Positions 9,147 through 18,239 are shown, numbered from the stretch's first letter. The stretch: DNA of 34,155 nt from Clostridiales bacterium (GCA_029006795.1 JAQXGQ010000012.1:1-34155); one strand, 5' to 3'. The notes: generated by a model not told the origin, from the sequence alone. Made by a program: numbers and translations.

Positions 9147-10223
9147 ATGAAAAAGTGGAAAAAAATAATAGGAGCTGTTGCAGGCATTATGATTGTGCTT
9201 GCAACGGTTTTTGTCTATCAGAGGGAAAAAGCAGCCTTACATTTTGTAGAAAGGATGGGAAACGGAATCAATCTTGGAAATTCCCTGGATGCAACAAATT
9301 TAAAAGAGTTTAACCCGGAAAAAAACGAATTGGATTATGAGATATCGTGGCATAATCCGCCGATAGACAAAAAAACGTTTGAAGCGATACATGAGGCCGG
9401 TCTTAACACAGTACGTATTCCGGTGACATGGGAAGAGCATATGGATGCAGATGGAAACATTTCGGAAGTATGGATGAACCGGGTGCAGGAAGTTGTGGAT
9501 ATGGCACTTGCGGAAGATTTGTATGTTATTATAAATACACATCATGAGGAGTGGTTAGACTTACATCCGGATCAGGAAACAGAGATGACAGAACGTTTGC
9601 GCAAGGTGTGGCTGCAGATTGCAGAACGTTTTGAAGAGTATGATGAAAAACTTATCTTTGAGGGAATGAATGAACCAAGACTGCGTGGCAGTGAACATGA
9701 ATGGGATGGCGGAACACTGGAAATGCAGCAGATGGTCAACCGCCTAAATCATGCTTTTGTACAGGCAGTGCGGTCTGCAGGAGGAGAAAATACAGACCGC
9801 TATCTTATGATAAGTACCTGCGCTTCGGTCAGCTTTAAAGAGGCACTAGAAACATTAGAGGTGCCGGAAGGACATATCATTGTTTCTGTACATGCCTATC
9901 TTCCTTATAATTTCTGCCAGAACGAAGAAGGAACGGTGCAGTGGGACAGAAACAATCCGGAAGATACCAGAGAAATTGAAGAGGCATTTGAGACAATGGA
10001 GTCATTGTTTGTGAAAAAGGATGTTCCTGTTATATTATCTGAATTTGGGTGTAAGGATAAAGGGAATCAGAAAGACCGGGTGGAGTGGCTGAAATTTCAC
10101 ATGGAACTGGCTGAAAAATATGGTATTTGTTGTCTGTGGTGGGATAATGGAAGCAGTTATCAGCTTTTAGACCGCACGACCGGAGAATGGACAAACCCGG
10201 AACTTGTGGAGCTGTTGCGGTAA
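9147..10223 (+). CDS. GH5-family endoglucanase-like, N-terminally membrane anchored
   Basis: GNGINLGNSLDA, GLNTVRIPVTWEEH, FEGMNEPR (acid/base Glu), ILSEFGCKD (nucleophile Glu), WWDNGS. Confidence 0.92.
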   Translation: MKKWKKIIGAVAGIMIVLATVFVYQREKAALHFVERMGNGINLGNSLDATNLKEFNPEKNELDYEISWHNPPIDKKTFEAIHEAGLNTVRIPVTWEEHMDADGNISEVWMNRVQEVVDMALAEDLYVIINTHHEEWLDLHPDQETEMTERLRKVWLQIAERFEEYDEKLIFEGMNEPRLRGSEHEWDGGTLEMQQMVNRLNHAFVQAVRSAGGENTDRYLMISTCASVSFKEALETLEVPEGHIIVSVHAYLPYNFCQNEEGTVQWDRNNPEDTREIEEAFETMESLFVKKDVPVILSEFGCKDKGNQKDRVEWLKFHMELAEKYGICCLWWDNGSSYQLLDRTTGEWTNPELVELLR

Positions 10224-10232
10224 GAAAAGCGT

Positions 10233-10261
10233 TTGACAATCTTTGGCGGTATGTATAAAAT
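10233..10261 (+). promoter_or_regulatory. Sigma-A-type promoter TTGACA-N17-TAAAAT upstream of argS
   Basis: ttgaca 10233-10238, taaaat 10256-10261, 17-nt spacer. Confidence 0.7.
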
Positions 10262-10296
10262 AAAGAATAGTATGTTTGAGAAAGGAAATGTTGGTT

Positions 10297-12084
10297 ATGA
10301 AGAAAATCTTGGATTTGATTAGTGAAGAAGTGACCAAAGCATTTACCGCTTGTGGCTATGATGCAAAATACGGAAAGGTTACTTTATCAAATAGACCGGA
10401 TCTTTGCGAATACCAGTGCAATGGTGCTATGGCAGCAGCCAAAGAATACAAAAAGGCTCCTTTTATGATTGCAGATGAAGTGGCAGAGAAATTGTCCGGT
10501 AATAAGATGTTTTCTATGGTGGAGTCCGTAAAACCGGGCTTTTTAAACTTAAAGTTAGATAATGTTTATTTAGCGTGCTATCTTGTGCAGATGCAGGAAG
10601 ACGAGGGAAAATTCGGCTGTGAAATGCCCCAAAAGCCAAAGACCATTATTGTAGATTATGGCGGGGCAAATGTGGCAAAGCCGCTTCATGTCGGACACTT
10701 ACGTTCTGCCATTATCGGTGAAAGTATCAAGCGCATCGGTAAATTCATGGGACACAATATGATTGGTGACGTACATTTAGGAGACTGGGGTCTTCAAATG
10801 GGACTTATTATTGTAGAATTGAAAGAGCGCAAGCCGGAGCTTGTTTATTTTGATGAAAATTATACCGGAGAATATCCGGCTGAGGCACCGTTTACGATTT
10901 CTGAATTAGAGGAGATTTATCCGACAGCCAGCAAGAAATCGAAAGAGGATGAGGCATACAGAGATGCAGCAATGCAGGCAACGAATGAACTGCAGCATGG
11001 CAGACGGGGTTATCAGGCATTGCTTGGTCATATCCTAAATGTATCTGTGACAGATTTAAAGAAGAATTATGACAATCTGAATGTATCTTTTGAATTGTGG
11101 AAGGGTGAGTCCGATGCACAGCCTTACATACCGGCTATGGTTCAGAAGATGAAAGATGACGGATTTGCATATATGAGTGATGGTGCATTGGTTGTAGATG
11201 TTAAGGAAGAAACCGATGCAAAAGAGATTCCGCCATGTATTATCTTAAAGTCTGACGGTGCATCTCTTTACAGTACCACTGATCTTGCAACGATTGTCTG
11301 GCGTATGCAGGATTACAATCCGGACGGCATGATTTATCTGACAGACAAGAGACAGGAACTGCATTTTATACAGGTGTTCCGCTGTGCGAGAAAGACCGGA
11401 CTGGTAAATGCAGATACGGAGCTTAAGCATATCGGTTTTGGTACGATGAACGGAAAGGATGGCAAGCCGTTTAAGACTCGTGATGGCGGTGTCATGCGTT
11501 TGGAGTACCTTTTAGATGAGATTAACGAGGAGATGTTAAAGAAAATCACCGAGAATCAGAAAACCAAAGAAAATTTAGGCATCAGTGAAGAAGAAGCGAA
11601 GGCTACAGCGAAAACAGTTGCCCTTGCTGCTATTAAATACGGTGATTTATCAAATCAGGCAAGCAAGGATTATATTTTTGATATCGACCGTTTCACCTCT
11701 TTTGAGGGAAATACGGGACCATATATTCTTTACACAATTGTCCGCATAAAATCTATCTTAAACAAATATTATGGTTTAGGAAAGAATGTGCAGGGGGCGG
11801 TCATTGAGGCAGCTCATAGCGAGAGTGAAAAGAATTTAATGTTAGAATTGTCCAAATTCAATGCCATGATGGAGAATGCGTTTGAAGAGACTGCCCCTCA
11901 TAAGGTTTGTTCTTATATTTACGACCTTGCGAATGCGTTCAACAGTTTTTATCACGGAAACAAGATTATGGCAGAAGAGGATGAGAAGATACAAAAATCC
12001 TATATCCGGTTGTTAGAACTGACAAAAGCAGTGTTAGAAGTCTGTATTGATGTACTTGGCTTTTCAGCACCGGAGAGGATGTAA
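10297..12084 (+). CDS. argS: Arginyl-tRNA synthetase
   Basis: DYGGANVAKPLHVGHLRSAIIGESI (HIGH-type motif), C-terminal anticodon-binding region. Start chosen at ATG 10297 rather than 10276. Confidence 0.95.
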   Translation: MKKILDLISEEVTKAFTACGYDAKYGKVTLSNRPDLCEYQCNGAMAAAKEYKKAPFMIADEVAEKLSGNKMFSMVESVKPGFLNLKLDNVYLACYLVQMQEDEGKFGCEMPQKPKTIIVDYGGANVAKPLHVGHLRSAIIGESIKRIGKFMGHNMIGDVHLGDWGLQMGLIIVELKERKPELVYFDENYTGEYPAEAPFTISELEEIYPTASKKSKEDEAYRDAAMQATNELQHGRRGYQALLGHILNVSVTDLKKNYDNLNVSFELWKGESDAQPYIPAMVQKMKDDGFAYMSDGALVVDVKEETDAKEIPPCIILKSDGASLYSTTDLATIVWRMQDYNPDGMIYLTDKRQELHFIQVFRCARKTGLVNADTELKHIGFGTMNGKDGKPFKTRDGGVMRLEYLLDEINEEMLKKITENQKTKENLGISEEEAKATAKTVALAAIKYGDLSNQASKDYIFDIDRFTSFEGNTGPYILYTIVRIKSILNKYYGLGKNVQGAVIEAAHSESEKNLMLELSKFNAMMENAFEETAPHKVCSYIYDLANAFNSFYHGNKIMAEEDEKIQKSYIRLLELTKAVLEVCIDVLGFSAPERM

Positions 12085-12111
12085 AATAACAAAAAAGAAG
12101 AGAGAATTTTT

Positions 12112-12783
12112 ATGAAAAAATTCACACAAAGAGTAATCGCATTTTTATTGGTGGCAGTAATGGTGGTAACAGCCGGGGTATTTACACCGGCGAAGGAAGT
12201 GCAGGCAGCGAGCAGCAACGTATACATTAATCCTTTTAGTGCCACTGTAGTAACCTATAAAACAGGAGATACGACCACAGAAAACTGGAGTGTTATCAGT
12301 ATCATGGGATGCGAGAAGAAATCCCAGATTAAGAACTTAAAGAGCTCTAACAAAAACATTAGGGTAGAAAAAAGAGATGGCTATCTCGTAGCATATTTTG
12401 GAGACAAAGCCCAGAAGACAACCATCACCTGTACAGTAAAAGGTGTGAAATTAAAAACTACTCTTACTGTAAAGAAATACAGCAATCCGGCAAAAAGCAT
12501 CAAAATTGGTAAAACCAATCTGACTTCTAAATTTAACAATACAAATTATGTCAGAAAAAATGGAAAAAACTATAAAAACCAGACGTTAAGCGTTCAGTTA
12601 AAGTCCGGCTGGAAAATTAAATATGTATCAGTTACTAACAATGGTAAGACAAAACAGTATAGTAATGTAAATAGTGCAAAATTTTCAAATAAGATTACGT
12701 TAAGTGGTACGTCTTCCTCTGTACATATTCAGTGTGTCAATGAAAAAGAAAAAATAACAGAGGATTTAAATTTCTCATACTAA
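12112..12783 (+). CDS. Secreted lysine/asparagine/threonine-rich protein of unknown function
   Basis: Clear signal peptide MKKFTQRVIAFLLVAVMVVTAGVFTPAKEVQAASS; beta-rich repeat-like remainder. Confidence 0.75.
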   Translation: MKKFTQRVIAFLLVAVMVVTAGVFTPAKEVQAASSNVYINPFSATVVTYKTGDTTTENWSVISIMGCEKKSQIKNLKSSNKNIRVEKRDGYLVAYFGDKAQKTTITCTVKGVKLKTTLTVKKYSNPAKSIKIGKTNLTSKFNNTNYVRKNGKNYKNQTLSVQLKSGWKIKYVSVTNNGKTKQYSNVNSAKFSNKITLSGTSSSVHIQCVNEKEKITEDLNFSY

Positions 12784-12810
12784 GAAGTGCAGGAGAAAAC
12801 GATAGGATAA

Positions 12811-12840
12811 AAAAACCGTCACGAAAGTGGCGGTTTTTTA
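12811..12840 (+). terminator. Intrinsic terminator (ccgtcac gaaa gtggcgg tttttt)
   Basis: 7-bp stem with one G:U pair, GAAA loop, U6 tract. Confidence 0.85.
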
Positions 12841-12872
12841 TCGTATAGGAAACTTCGTTCCCTATACGATAA
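12838..12872. repeat. Long palindrome: 16-bp stem with one mismatch and 3-nt loop
   Basis: ttatcgtataggaaac-ttc-gttccctatacgataa. Confidence 0.8.
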
Positions 12873-12887
12873 AAGCACTTTGTTCTT

Positions 12888-12916
12888 GTCATAAATGCGG
12901 ACAGGTTTCATACAAT
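12888..12916 (+). promoter_or_regulatory. Sigma-E-type sporulation promoter upstream of spoIIIAA
   Basis: GTCATAAA-N13-CATACAAT; -10 matches the B. subtilis sigma-E consensus CATACAMT. Confidence 0.75.
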
Positions 12917-12947
12917 AAATCATGGAGAAAATGAAGGAGGTGCTAAC

Positions 12948-13865
12948 ATGTGTGAAATCAGTCAGCTGTTTCCGGTACATATGCGTCAGAATATCAGGGA
13001 GATGCCGTGGCAGGGATTAGAGGAAATCCGTATCCGTATCGGACAACCGTTGGAGTTTTGCTATGGAGAGGGGTACCGCTATCTTTCTGTGGGGGAGGAA
13101 AGCGGGGAGCTATACCGGATACAGGGAGAAGATTTAGCAGAGATGCTTGATTATATCAGCAATTATTCTCTTTATGCTTATCAGGAGGAAGTAAAACAGG
13201 GCTATATCACCATAGAGGGAGGGCATCGTATCGGATTGATTGGACAGGCAGTGACGGAGCAGGGGAAGATAACGGGAATACATCCCATTACATTTCTAAA
13301 TTTTCGTATTGCCCATGAAAGAATAGATTGCGCAAAAGAATTGCTGCCTTATCTGTTAGAGGGGAACAGCATTTACAATACCCTGTTCTTATCTGCTCCC
13401 GGTGCAGGAAAAACGACATATCTGCGGGATTGTATCAGACTTCTTTCAAAGGGTGAGGGAGAGCGTGCAGGAATGAAAGTATGTGTGGTGGATGAGCGCT
13501 CCGAGATTGCAGCCTGCCATATGGGAGTTCCACAAAACGATTTGGGACCACGAACCGATGTGTTAGACGGTTGCGGCAAGACAGAGGGAATGTTATTGCT
13601 GCTGCGTTCTATGTCGCCTCAGGTCATCGCGGTAGATGAGTTGGGAACGGAAGAGGATTTTCTGGCGGTGGAGCAGACAGTCTGCTCCGGCAGCAGGATA
13701 TTAGGTACCATTCATGCGGGTGAATTACAGGAATTAGAGGAGAAACCACATTTAAGGTATTGGATGGAAAAGCAAATGTTTCAGAGATTTGTGCAGATTA
13801 GAAGGCAGAAGAACGGGGAGAGAGAGATACATATTTTTGATGCGGGAATGAGACGGCTATGCTAA
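12948..13865 (+). CDS. spoIIIAA: Stage III sporulation protein AA (ATPase)
   Basis: LSAPGAGKTTYLRD Walker A, VVDERSEIAA, IAVDELGTEED; first gene of an intact spoIIIA operon. Confidence 0.95.
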   Translation: MCEISQLFPVHMRQNIREMPWQGLEEIRIRIGQPLEFCYGEGYRYLSVGEESGELYRIQGEDLAEMLDYISNYSLYAYQEEVKQGYITIEGGHRIGLIGQAVTEQGKITGIHPITFLNFRIAHERIDCAKELLPYLLEGNSIYNTLFLSAPGAGKTTYLRDCIRLLSKGEGERAGMKVCVVDERSEIAACHMGVPQNDLGPRTDVLDGCGKTEGMLLLLRSMSPQVIAVDELGTEEDFLAVEQTVCSGSRILGTIHAGELQELEEKPHLRYWMEKQMFQRFVQIRRQKNGEREIHIFDAGMRRLC

Positions 13866-14377
13866 GGCTGATTGGATGTATTCTTATTGGGACAGCCAGT
13901 GTGGGACTTGCCGTCAGCTTTGAGAGAGAGCTTAAGGAGCATTTGCAGCTGCTGTATGAGATACGTCAGATGCTTTTTGATATTTCTCAGGAAGCACAGT
14001 ACAGTTTATTGCCGGTAGAACGTATTTTACGTTTTCGTATTCATCCGCAGGATGAGAGACTGACGGGTATCTGTGGCAGGTTGAGCAGCCTTTTGGCGGA
14101 GAAAAACAAAGAATGTGGTGCCATGCTCTGGAAACAGGTTTTTCATGCTTATGAAAAGGAACTGGGACTTAACCAAACGGAAGCGGAAATCATAGAAAAT
14201 GCGGGAAAGGCCTTTTTTGGAAAGAGTACAGAAGAAAACAACAGAAATCTGGCATTGTATTTAGAACGGTTAGATTATGTGATTGAGCATACCAGAAGTG
14301 AGCAGAAAGAAAAACAGCGGGTTCTTCAGACCGTAAGCATTATGGGCGGTTTTATGCTGATAATCCTGCTGATATAG
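13859..14377 (+). CDS. spoIIIAB: Stage III sporulation protein AB
   Basis: Position, size and RELKEHLQLLYEIRQMLFDIS-type sequence. Confidence 0.92.
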   Translation: MLRLIGCILIGTASVGLAVSFERELKEHLQLLYEIRQMLFDISQEAQYSLLPVERILRFRIHPQDERLTGICGRLSSLLAEKNKECGAMLWKQVFHAYEKELGLNQTEAEIIENAGKAFFGKSTEENNRNLALYLERLDYVIEHTRSEQKEKQRVLQTVSIMGGFMLIILLI

Positions 14378-14404
14378 TCTGTACCATAGAAAGGGTAGTC
14401 GGGA

Positions 14405-14599
14405 ATGAGCGTAAATTTGATTTTTAAGATTGCAGCAGTGGGAATATTAGTGACAGTGATCAGCCAGGTATTAAAACACAGCGGCAGAGAGGAACACGCA
14501 TTTTTAACCAGTCTTGCGGGGTTGATTATTGTCCTTTTCTGGATTGTGCCCTATATTTATGAACTGTTTGAAACCATGCAGTCGCTGTTTGCACTGTAG
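14405..14599 (+). CDS. spoIIIAC: Stage III sporulation protein AC
   Basis: 64-aa two-TM protein, FKIAAVGILVTVISQVLKHSGREEHAFLTSLAGLI. Confidence 0.93.
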   Translation: MSVNLIFKIAAVGILVTVISQVLKHSGREEHAFLTSLAGLIIVLFWIVPYIYELFETMQSLFAL

Positions 14600-14611
14600 G
14601 AAGGGGCAAAA

Positions 14612-14995
14612 ATGGATATCTTGCGAATTGCGGTTTTGGGGATCGCAGGAGTGCTCATTGCACTTCCTTTAAGGAAAGAAAAAGGAGAATACAGTACGTT
14701 TATCAGTATGGCAGTTTGTATCTGTATTTTTATCTATATTGTTACGAAGGTGGAGACAATCATAGATTTTGTGAAACGGTTAGAGAGCATGGTGGCGGTG
14801 GATGGCAGCTACATAGCGCTGGTGATAAAAATGGTAGGCATTACCTATGTGGCGGAGTTTGCCATGAATGTCTGTAAGGATGCGGGCTATGGCGCCATCG
14901 GAAATCAGATAGAAATGTTTGCAAAATTATCCATACTGGTGGTAAGCATTCCCGTGCTGACAGCTTTTTTGGAAACGATAGGGAGTTTTTTATGA
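14612..14995 (+). CDS. spoIIIAD: Stage III sporulation protein AD
   Basis: 127 aa, KMVGITYVAEFAMNVCKDAGYGAIGNQIEMFAKLSIL. Confidence 0.93.
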   Translation: MDILRIAVLGIAGVLIALPLRKEKGEYSTFISMAVCICIFIYIVTKVETIIDFVKRLESMVAVDGSYIALVIKMVGITYVAEFAMNVCKDAGYGAIGNQIEMFAKLSILVVSIPVLTAFLETIGSFL

Positions 14996-16173
14996 AGAAT
15001 GCAAAATGGATGTTCGCAATTCTGATTGGTATGTTTTGTTTTTGGCATGTCCAGACAGTCTTTGCTTTTCAGATAGATGACATGGCTGCATATGAAGAAA
15101 AGGAAGAGGAACATACGGTTTTTGAGGACATTATGGGAAGTCTGGATTTCTCCGGACTAGATGAACTGTTAGAGGAGGAAGAAATCGGGTTAGAAGAAAA
15201 AAAGAGTTTTTCGGAACTTGTAGGTCAGATGTTAGAAGAAGGGCTTGCGGGATTTGATTACAACCGGATATTAAAATGGATTAAGGATGCCTTGTTTATA
15301 GAGATAGAAGATAACCGGAAACTTTTAGTGGAAGTGGTGCTGTTAGCAGTAGTGTTTTCCATTTTAAAAAATTTTGCAGGGGGCTTTGCTTCTGCCTATG
15401 TATCAGATCTGTGTTTTCTTCTGGTTTACTGTGCGCTTGCCGTAATGTTGCTGCAATCCTTTTTGTCCTTTCGGGAAATTGCGGCAAAGGCGCTGACGGA
15501 CAGTGTGGAATTTATGAAGATGTTAATCCCGACCTTTTGTATTACGATGGTTTTTTCTGCAGGAAACAGCAGCGCAGCAGGTTTTTACCAGACGGCATTT
15601 TTAGTCATTTATCTGGTAGAATGGATGTTTTTAAATTTGCTGATTCCAATGATACATGTGTATGTTTTGCTAGAACTGTTTAATCATTTTTTTGAAGATG
15701 AGAAATTTGCGAATATGACGGAACTGTTAAAGGGGGGTGTCTGCTGGGGGATGAAGGCGGCAGGTATTGTGGTATTGGGATTAAATGTAGTGCAGGGGAT
15801 GCTTGGCCCCGCAAAAGACCGCCTATTAAACGGCACTGTGGGAAAGGCAGCATCCATGATACCGGGGGTCGGAAACACGCTTAATGGTGTGACGGAATTA
15901 ATTCTTGGTTCTGGCATTATGATTAAGAATTGTGTAGGGACTGCGGCATTGGTGATTTTAGTGACCATTGCCATAATCCCTATGCTAAAAATCGGCTGTA
16001 TGGCTTTGTTTTATAAGATTGCGGCAGCGGTATCAGAGCCGGTGACGGACAAGCGTATTGCGGGCTGTTTAAAAGGAATGGCTGAGGGCGGCATGCTGTA
16101 TCTAAAGCTGATGGGTTATGGTGTGGCATTGTTTTTTCTTACAATTGCCCTTACTACAGCATTTGTTTCATAG
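14992..16173 (+). CDS. spoIIIAE: Stage III sporulation protein AE
   Basis: Signal peptide, multi-TM, NTLNGVTELILGSGIMIKNCVGTAAL. Confidence 0.94.
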   Translation: MKNAKWMFAILIGMFCFWHVQTVFAFQIDDMAAYEEKEEEHTVFEDIMGSLDFSGLDELLEEEEIGLEEKKSFSELVGQMLEEGLAGFDYNRILKWIKDALFIEIEDNRKLLVEVVLLAVVFSILKNFAGGFASAYVSDLCFLLVYCALAVMLLQSFLSFREIAAKALTDSVEFMKMLIPTFCITMVFSAGNSSAAGFYQTAFLVIYLVEWMFLNLLIPMIHVYVLLELFNHFFEDEKFANMTELLKGGVCWGMKAAGIVVLGLNVVQGMLGPAKDRLLNGTVGKAASMIPGVGNTLNGVTELILGSGIMIKNCVGTAALVILVTIAIIPMLKIGCMALFYKIAAAVSEPVTDKRIAGCLKGMAEGGMLYLKLMGYGVALFFLTIALTTAFVS

Positions 16174-16191
16174 GAAAGGTATGAGTATTTT

Positions 16192-16764
16192 ATGACGGAG
16201 ATGGTCAGTTTTACAAGGAGCTTTCTTGCACTCTTTATCATTGTGATGTTACTTTTGCAGTTGTTGCCGGGAGAGGGGATGAAAAAATATATCCGCTTTT
16301 TTTCAAGGCTGATATTGTCTTTAGGCTTTTTGTATCCGGTACTGTCCTTTTTTTATGACAGTGATGCATTTTTGGAAAAAATAGAGTATGAGACATTTAC
16401 GGCAAATATATCAGAGATATCAAAGGATATGTCACGGCTGGAATTTGTTCAGAACGATTATTATCTGGAAAAATATAAGACGGCGGTGGAACAGGATGTG
16501 GGCAGAGTGGCAGAAAACTATGTGGAATCCTATGGGCTTAAGGTAGGGGAAGTGAAGGTGAAGTTAAGCGAAAACTATGTCATACAGGAAATGGAGGTGA
16601 CATTGAAGGAAGAAAAAGAGGGGGAGATTGAGATAGAGAGTGTGCTTATTGAGGAGGGAAAAAAGCAGGGGAAGAATGTAATCTGTGAAAAACTGAAGGA
16701 AGAATTAGAAGAATATTATCAGTTGGATGGGACGGAGGCATATGTCAGCTATGCAGGAACTTAG
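16192..16764 (+). CDS. spoIIIAF: Stage III sporulation protein AF
   Basis: Two N-terminal TM segments, position between AE and AG. Confidence 0.9.
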   Translation: MTEMVSFTRSFLALFIIVMLLLQLLPGEGMKKYIRFFSRLILSLGFLYPVLSFFYDSDAFLEKIEYETFTANISEISKDMSRLEFVQNDYYLEKYKTAVEQDVGRVAENYVESYGLKVGEVKVKLSENYVIQEMEVTLKEEKEGEIEIESVLIEEGKKQGKNVICEKLKEELEEYYQLDGTEAYVSYAGT

Positions 16765-17371
16765 CAGTAAAATAAGAAATTTTTTCAGACAGAAGCGGTG
16801 GAGAAAATTAAAGAAAACAGATTGGGCAGTGATAGCATTAACGGGAGTTCTTCTGATGATACTTGCCATACCGACGGGGGATAAAAAACAGGGAGGAGAA
16901 CCGGTCTTGACAAAAGAAAACACGGAAGAAACTGTTACGGAAAAGACAAAAACGGTACAAAAGGATGACTATATTTCTGATTTGGAGAATAAACTTGAAA
17001 AGGTGTTATCACAGATGGAGGGAGTGGGGAAGGTTGCGGTGATGATAACCGTATCGGACAATGGAACCTGTGTGGTGGAAAAAGACACAACGAAAAACAC
17101 ATCTACTACGGAGGAAAAAGACAGCAGCGGAGGAAACAGAACGGTGACAGAACAGGAGATGGGAGAGAGTACAGTCTATATAGAAAGCGGACAGGAGAAA
17201 ACCCCTTATATACAGAAGGAAACGCTTCCTACTATTGAAGGGATTGTGGTGGTAGCAGAAGGTGGGGGAAACGGAAAGACAATTTCTGATATTTCAGAGA
17301 CAATCCAGGCATTATTTCCTGTGGAGGCACATAGAATTAAGGTAGTTAAGATGGGTTCTAAGGAGGGATAA
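16742..17371 (+). CDS. spoIIIAG: Stage III sporulation protein AG
   Basis: DDYISDLENKLEKVLSQMEGVGKVAVMITVSDNG; ATG 16742 with SD gacggagg preferred to 16727. Confidence 0.92.
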   Translation: MSAMQELSSKIRNFFRQKRWRKLKKTDWAVIALTGVLLMILAIPTGDKKQGGEPVLTKENTEETVTEKTKTVQKDDYISDLENKLEKVLSQMEGVGKVAVMITVSDNGTCVVEKDTTKNTSTTEEKDSSGGNRTVTEQEMGESTVYIESGQEKTPYIQKETLPTIEGIVVVAEGGGNGKTISDISETIQALFPVEAHRIKVVKMGSKEG

Positions 17372-17373
17372 CC

Positions 17374-18153
17374 GTGAAGAAAATATTTCGAAGAAACCAG
17401 TTAGTTATTACGGCACTTGCACTTATGATAGCGGTAGCTGGATATTTCAGTTACATGAATAACAACATTGATGATACGCAGACGGCAGCGGAGGCAAGCG
17501 CAGATGCGATGGAGGAGGACTATGAGATCTCCGATGAGGATTCGGATATCGTAGGAGAAATTTTTACGGATGAGGGGACTAGAGAGGAACTTGCAGTGGT
17601 GGATGGGACAGAAACTGCGGCATTAGAAGAGAGTGCGGATACTTCCGGTGAGACGGTGGCAGAGGAAGGAACAACAGAGACGAATGTGGCAGAGAATGGT
17701 GAGACAAATGGAGAAGATGTGGCAGAGGCTGATGCGGGAAGTGTAGAAAATCCGGGAGAAACAATTCTTACAAGCTCTACGGTTGCCAACTTAGACTATG
17801 CGGCAGAGATGAAATTAAACAGAGAACAGATCCGTTCTAAGAACAAAGAGGCGCTGCTTGAAATTGTAAACAATACTTCTCTTGCAGATAACTTAAAACA
17901 GGAAGCAGTAAATAAGATGGTGGCAATGACCGATATTGCTGAGCGTGAGGCAGCAGCAGAAATGCTTTTAGAGGCAAAGGGCTTTACAGATGTTGTGGTA
18001 AGTATCACTGACGACAACTGCGACGTAGTTTTAAATATGGGAGAAGTGACGGATTCAAAACGTGCCCAGGTAGAGGATATCGTAAAGAGAAAAACCAATG
18101 TTTCCGCAGAAAATATTGTAATTACGCCAATAGTAGTGACAGACGCCGAATAG
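17374..18153 (+). CDS. spoIIIAH: Stage III sporulation protein AH (SpoIIQ-binding), GTG start
   Basis: N-terminal TM, acidic linker, C-terminal region LLEAKGFTDVVVSITDDNCDVVL. Confidence 0.92.
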   Translation: MKKIFRRNQLVITALALMIAVAGYFSYMNNNIDDTQTAAEASADAMEEDYEISDEDSDIVGEIFTDEGTREELAVVDGTETAALEESADTSGETVAEEGTTETNVAENGETNGEDVAEADAGSVENPGETILTSSTVANLDYAAEMKLNREQIRSKNKEALLEIVNNTSLADNLKQEAVNKMVAMTDIAEREAAAEMLLEAKGFTDVVVSITDDNCDVVLNMGEVTDSKRAQVEDIVKRKTNVSAENIVITPIVVTDAE

Positions 18154-18167
18154 GCGTCTGTTTTTTT
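18140..18167 (+). terminator. Intrinsic terminator overlapping the spoIIIAH stop codon
   Basis: cagacgcc-gaata-ggcgtctg-ttttttt; TAG stop spans 18151-18153. Confidence 0.9.
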
Positions 18168-18210
18168 ACATAAAATTCATCTTGGCTTCATATTAACAGC
18201 ACTAAATAGT

Positions 18211-18239
18211 TTGAAAATTACATAGAAATGAAGTATATT
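18211..18239 (+). promoter_or_regulatory. Sigma-A-type promoter TTGAAA-N17-TATATT
   Basis: ttgaaa 18211-18216, tatatt 18234-18239, upstream of the hybrid kinase gene. Confidence 0.6.

Noticed and set aside
17520-17789. Ser/Val-rich antisense ORF of 89 aa in spoIIIAH
   Set aside because: Mirror of the acidic low-complexity linker; no independent support.
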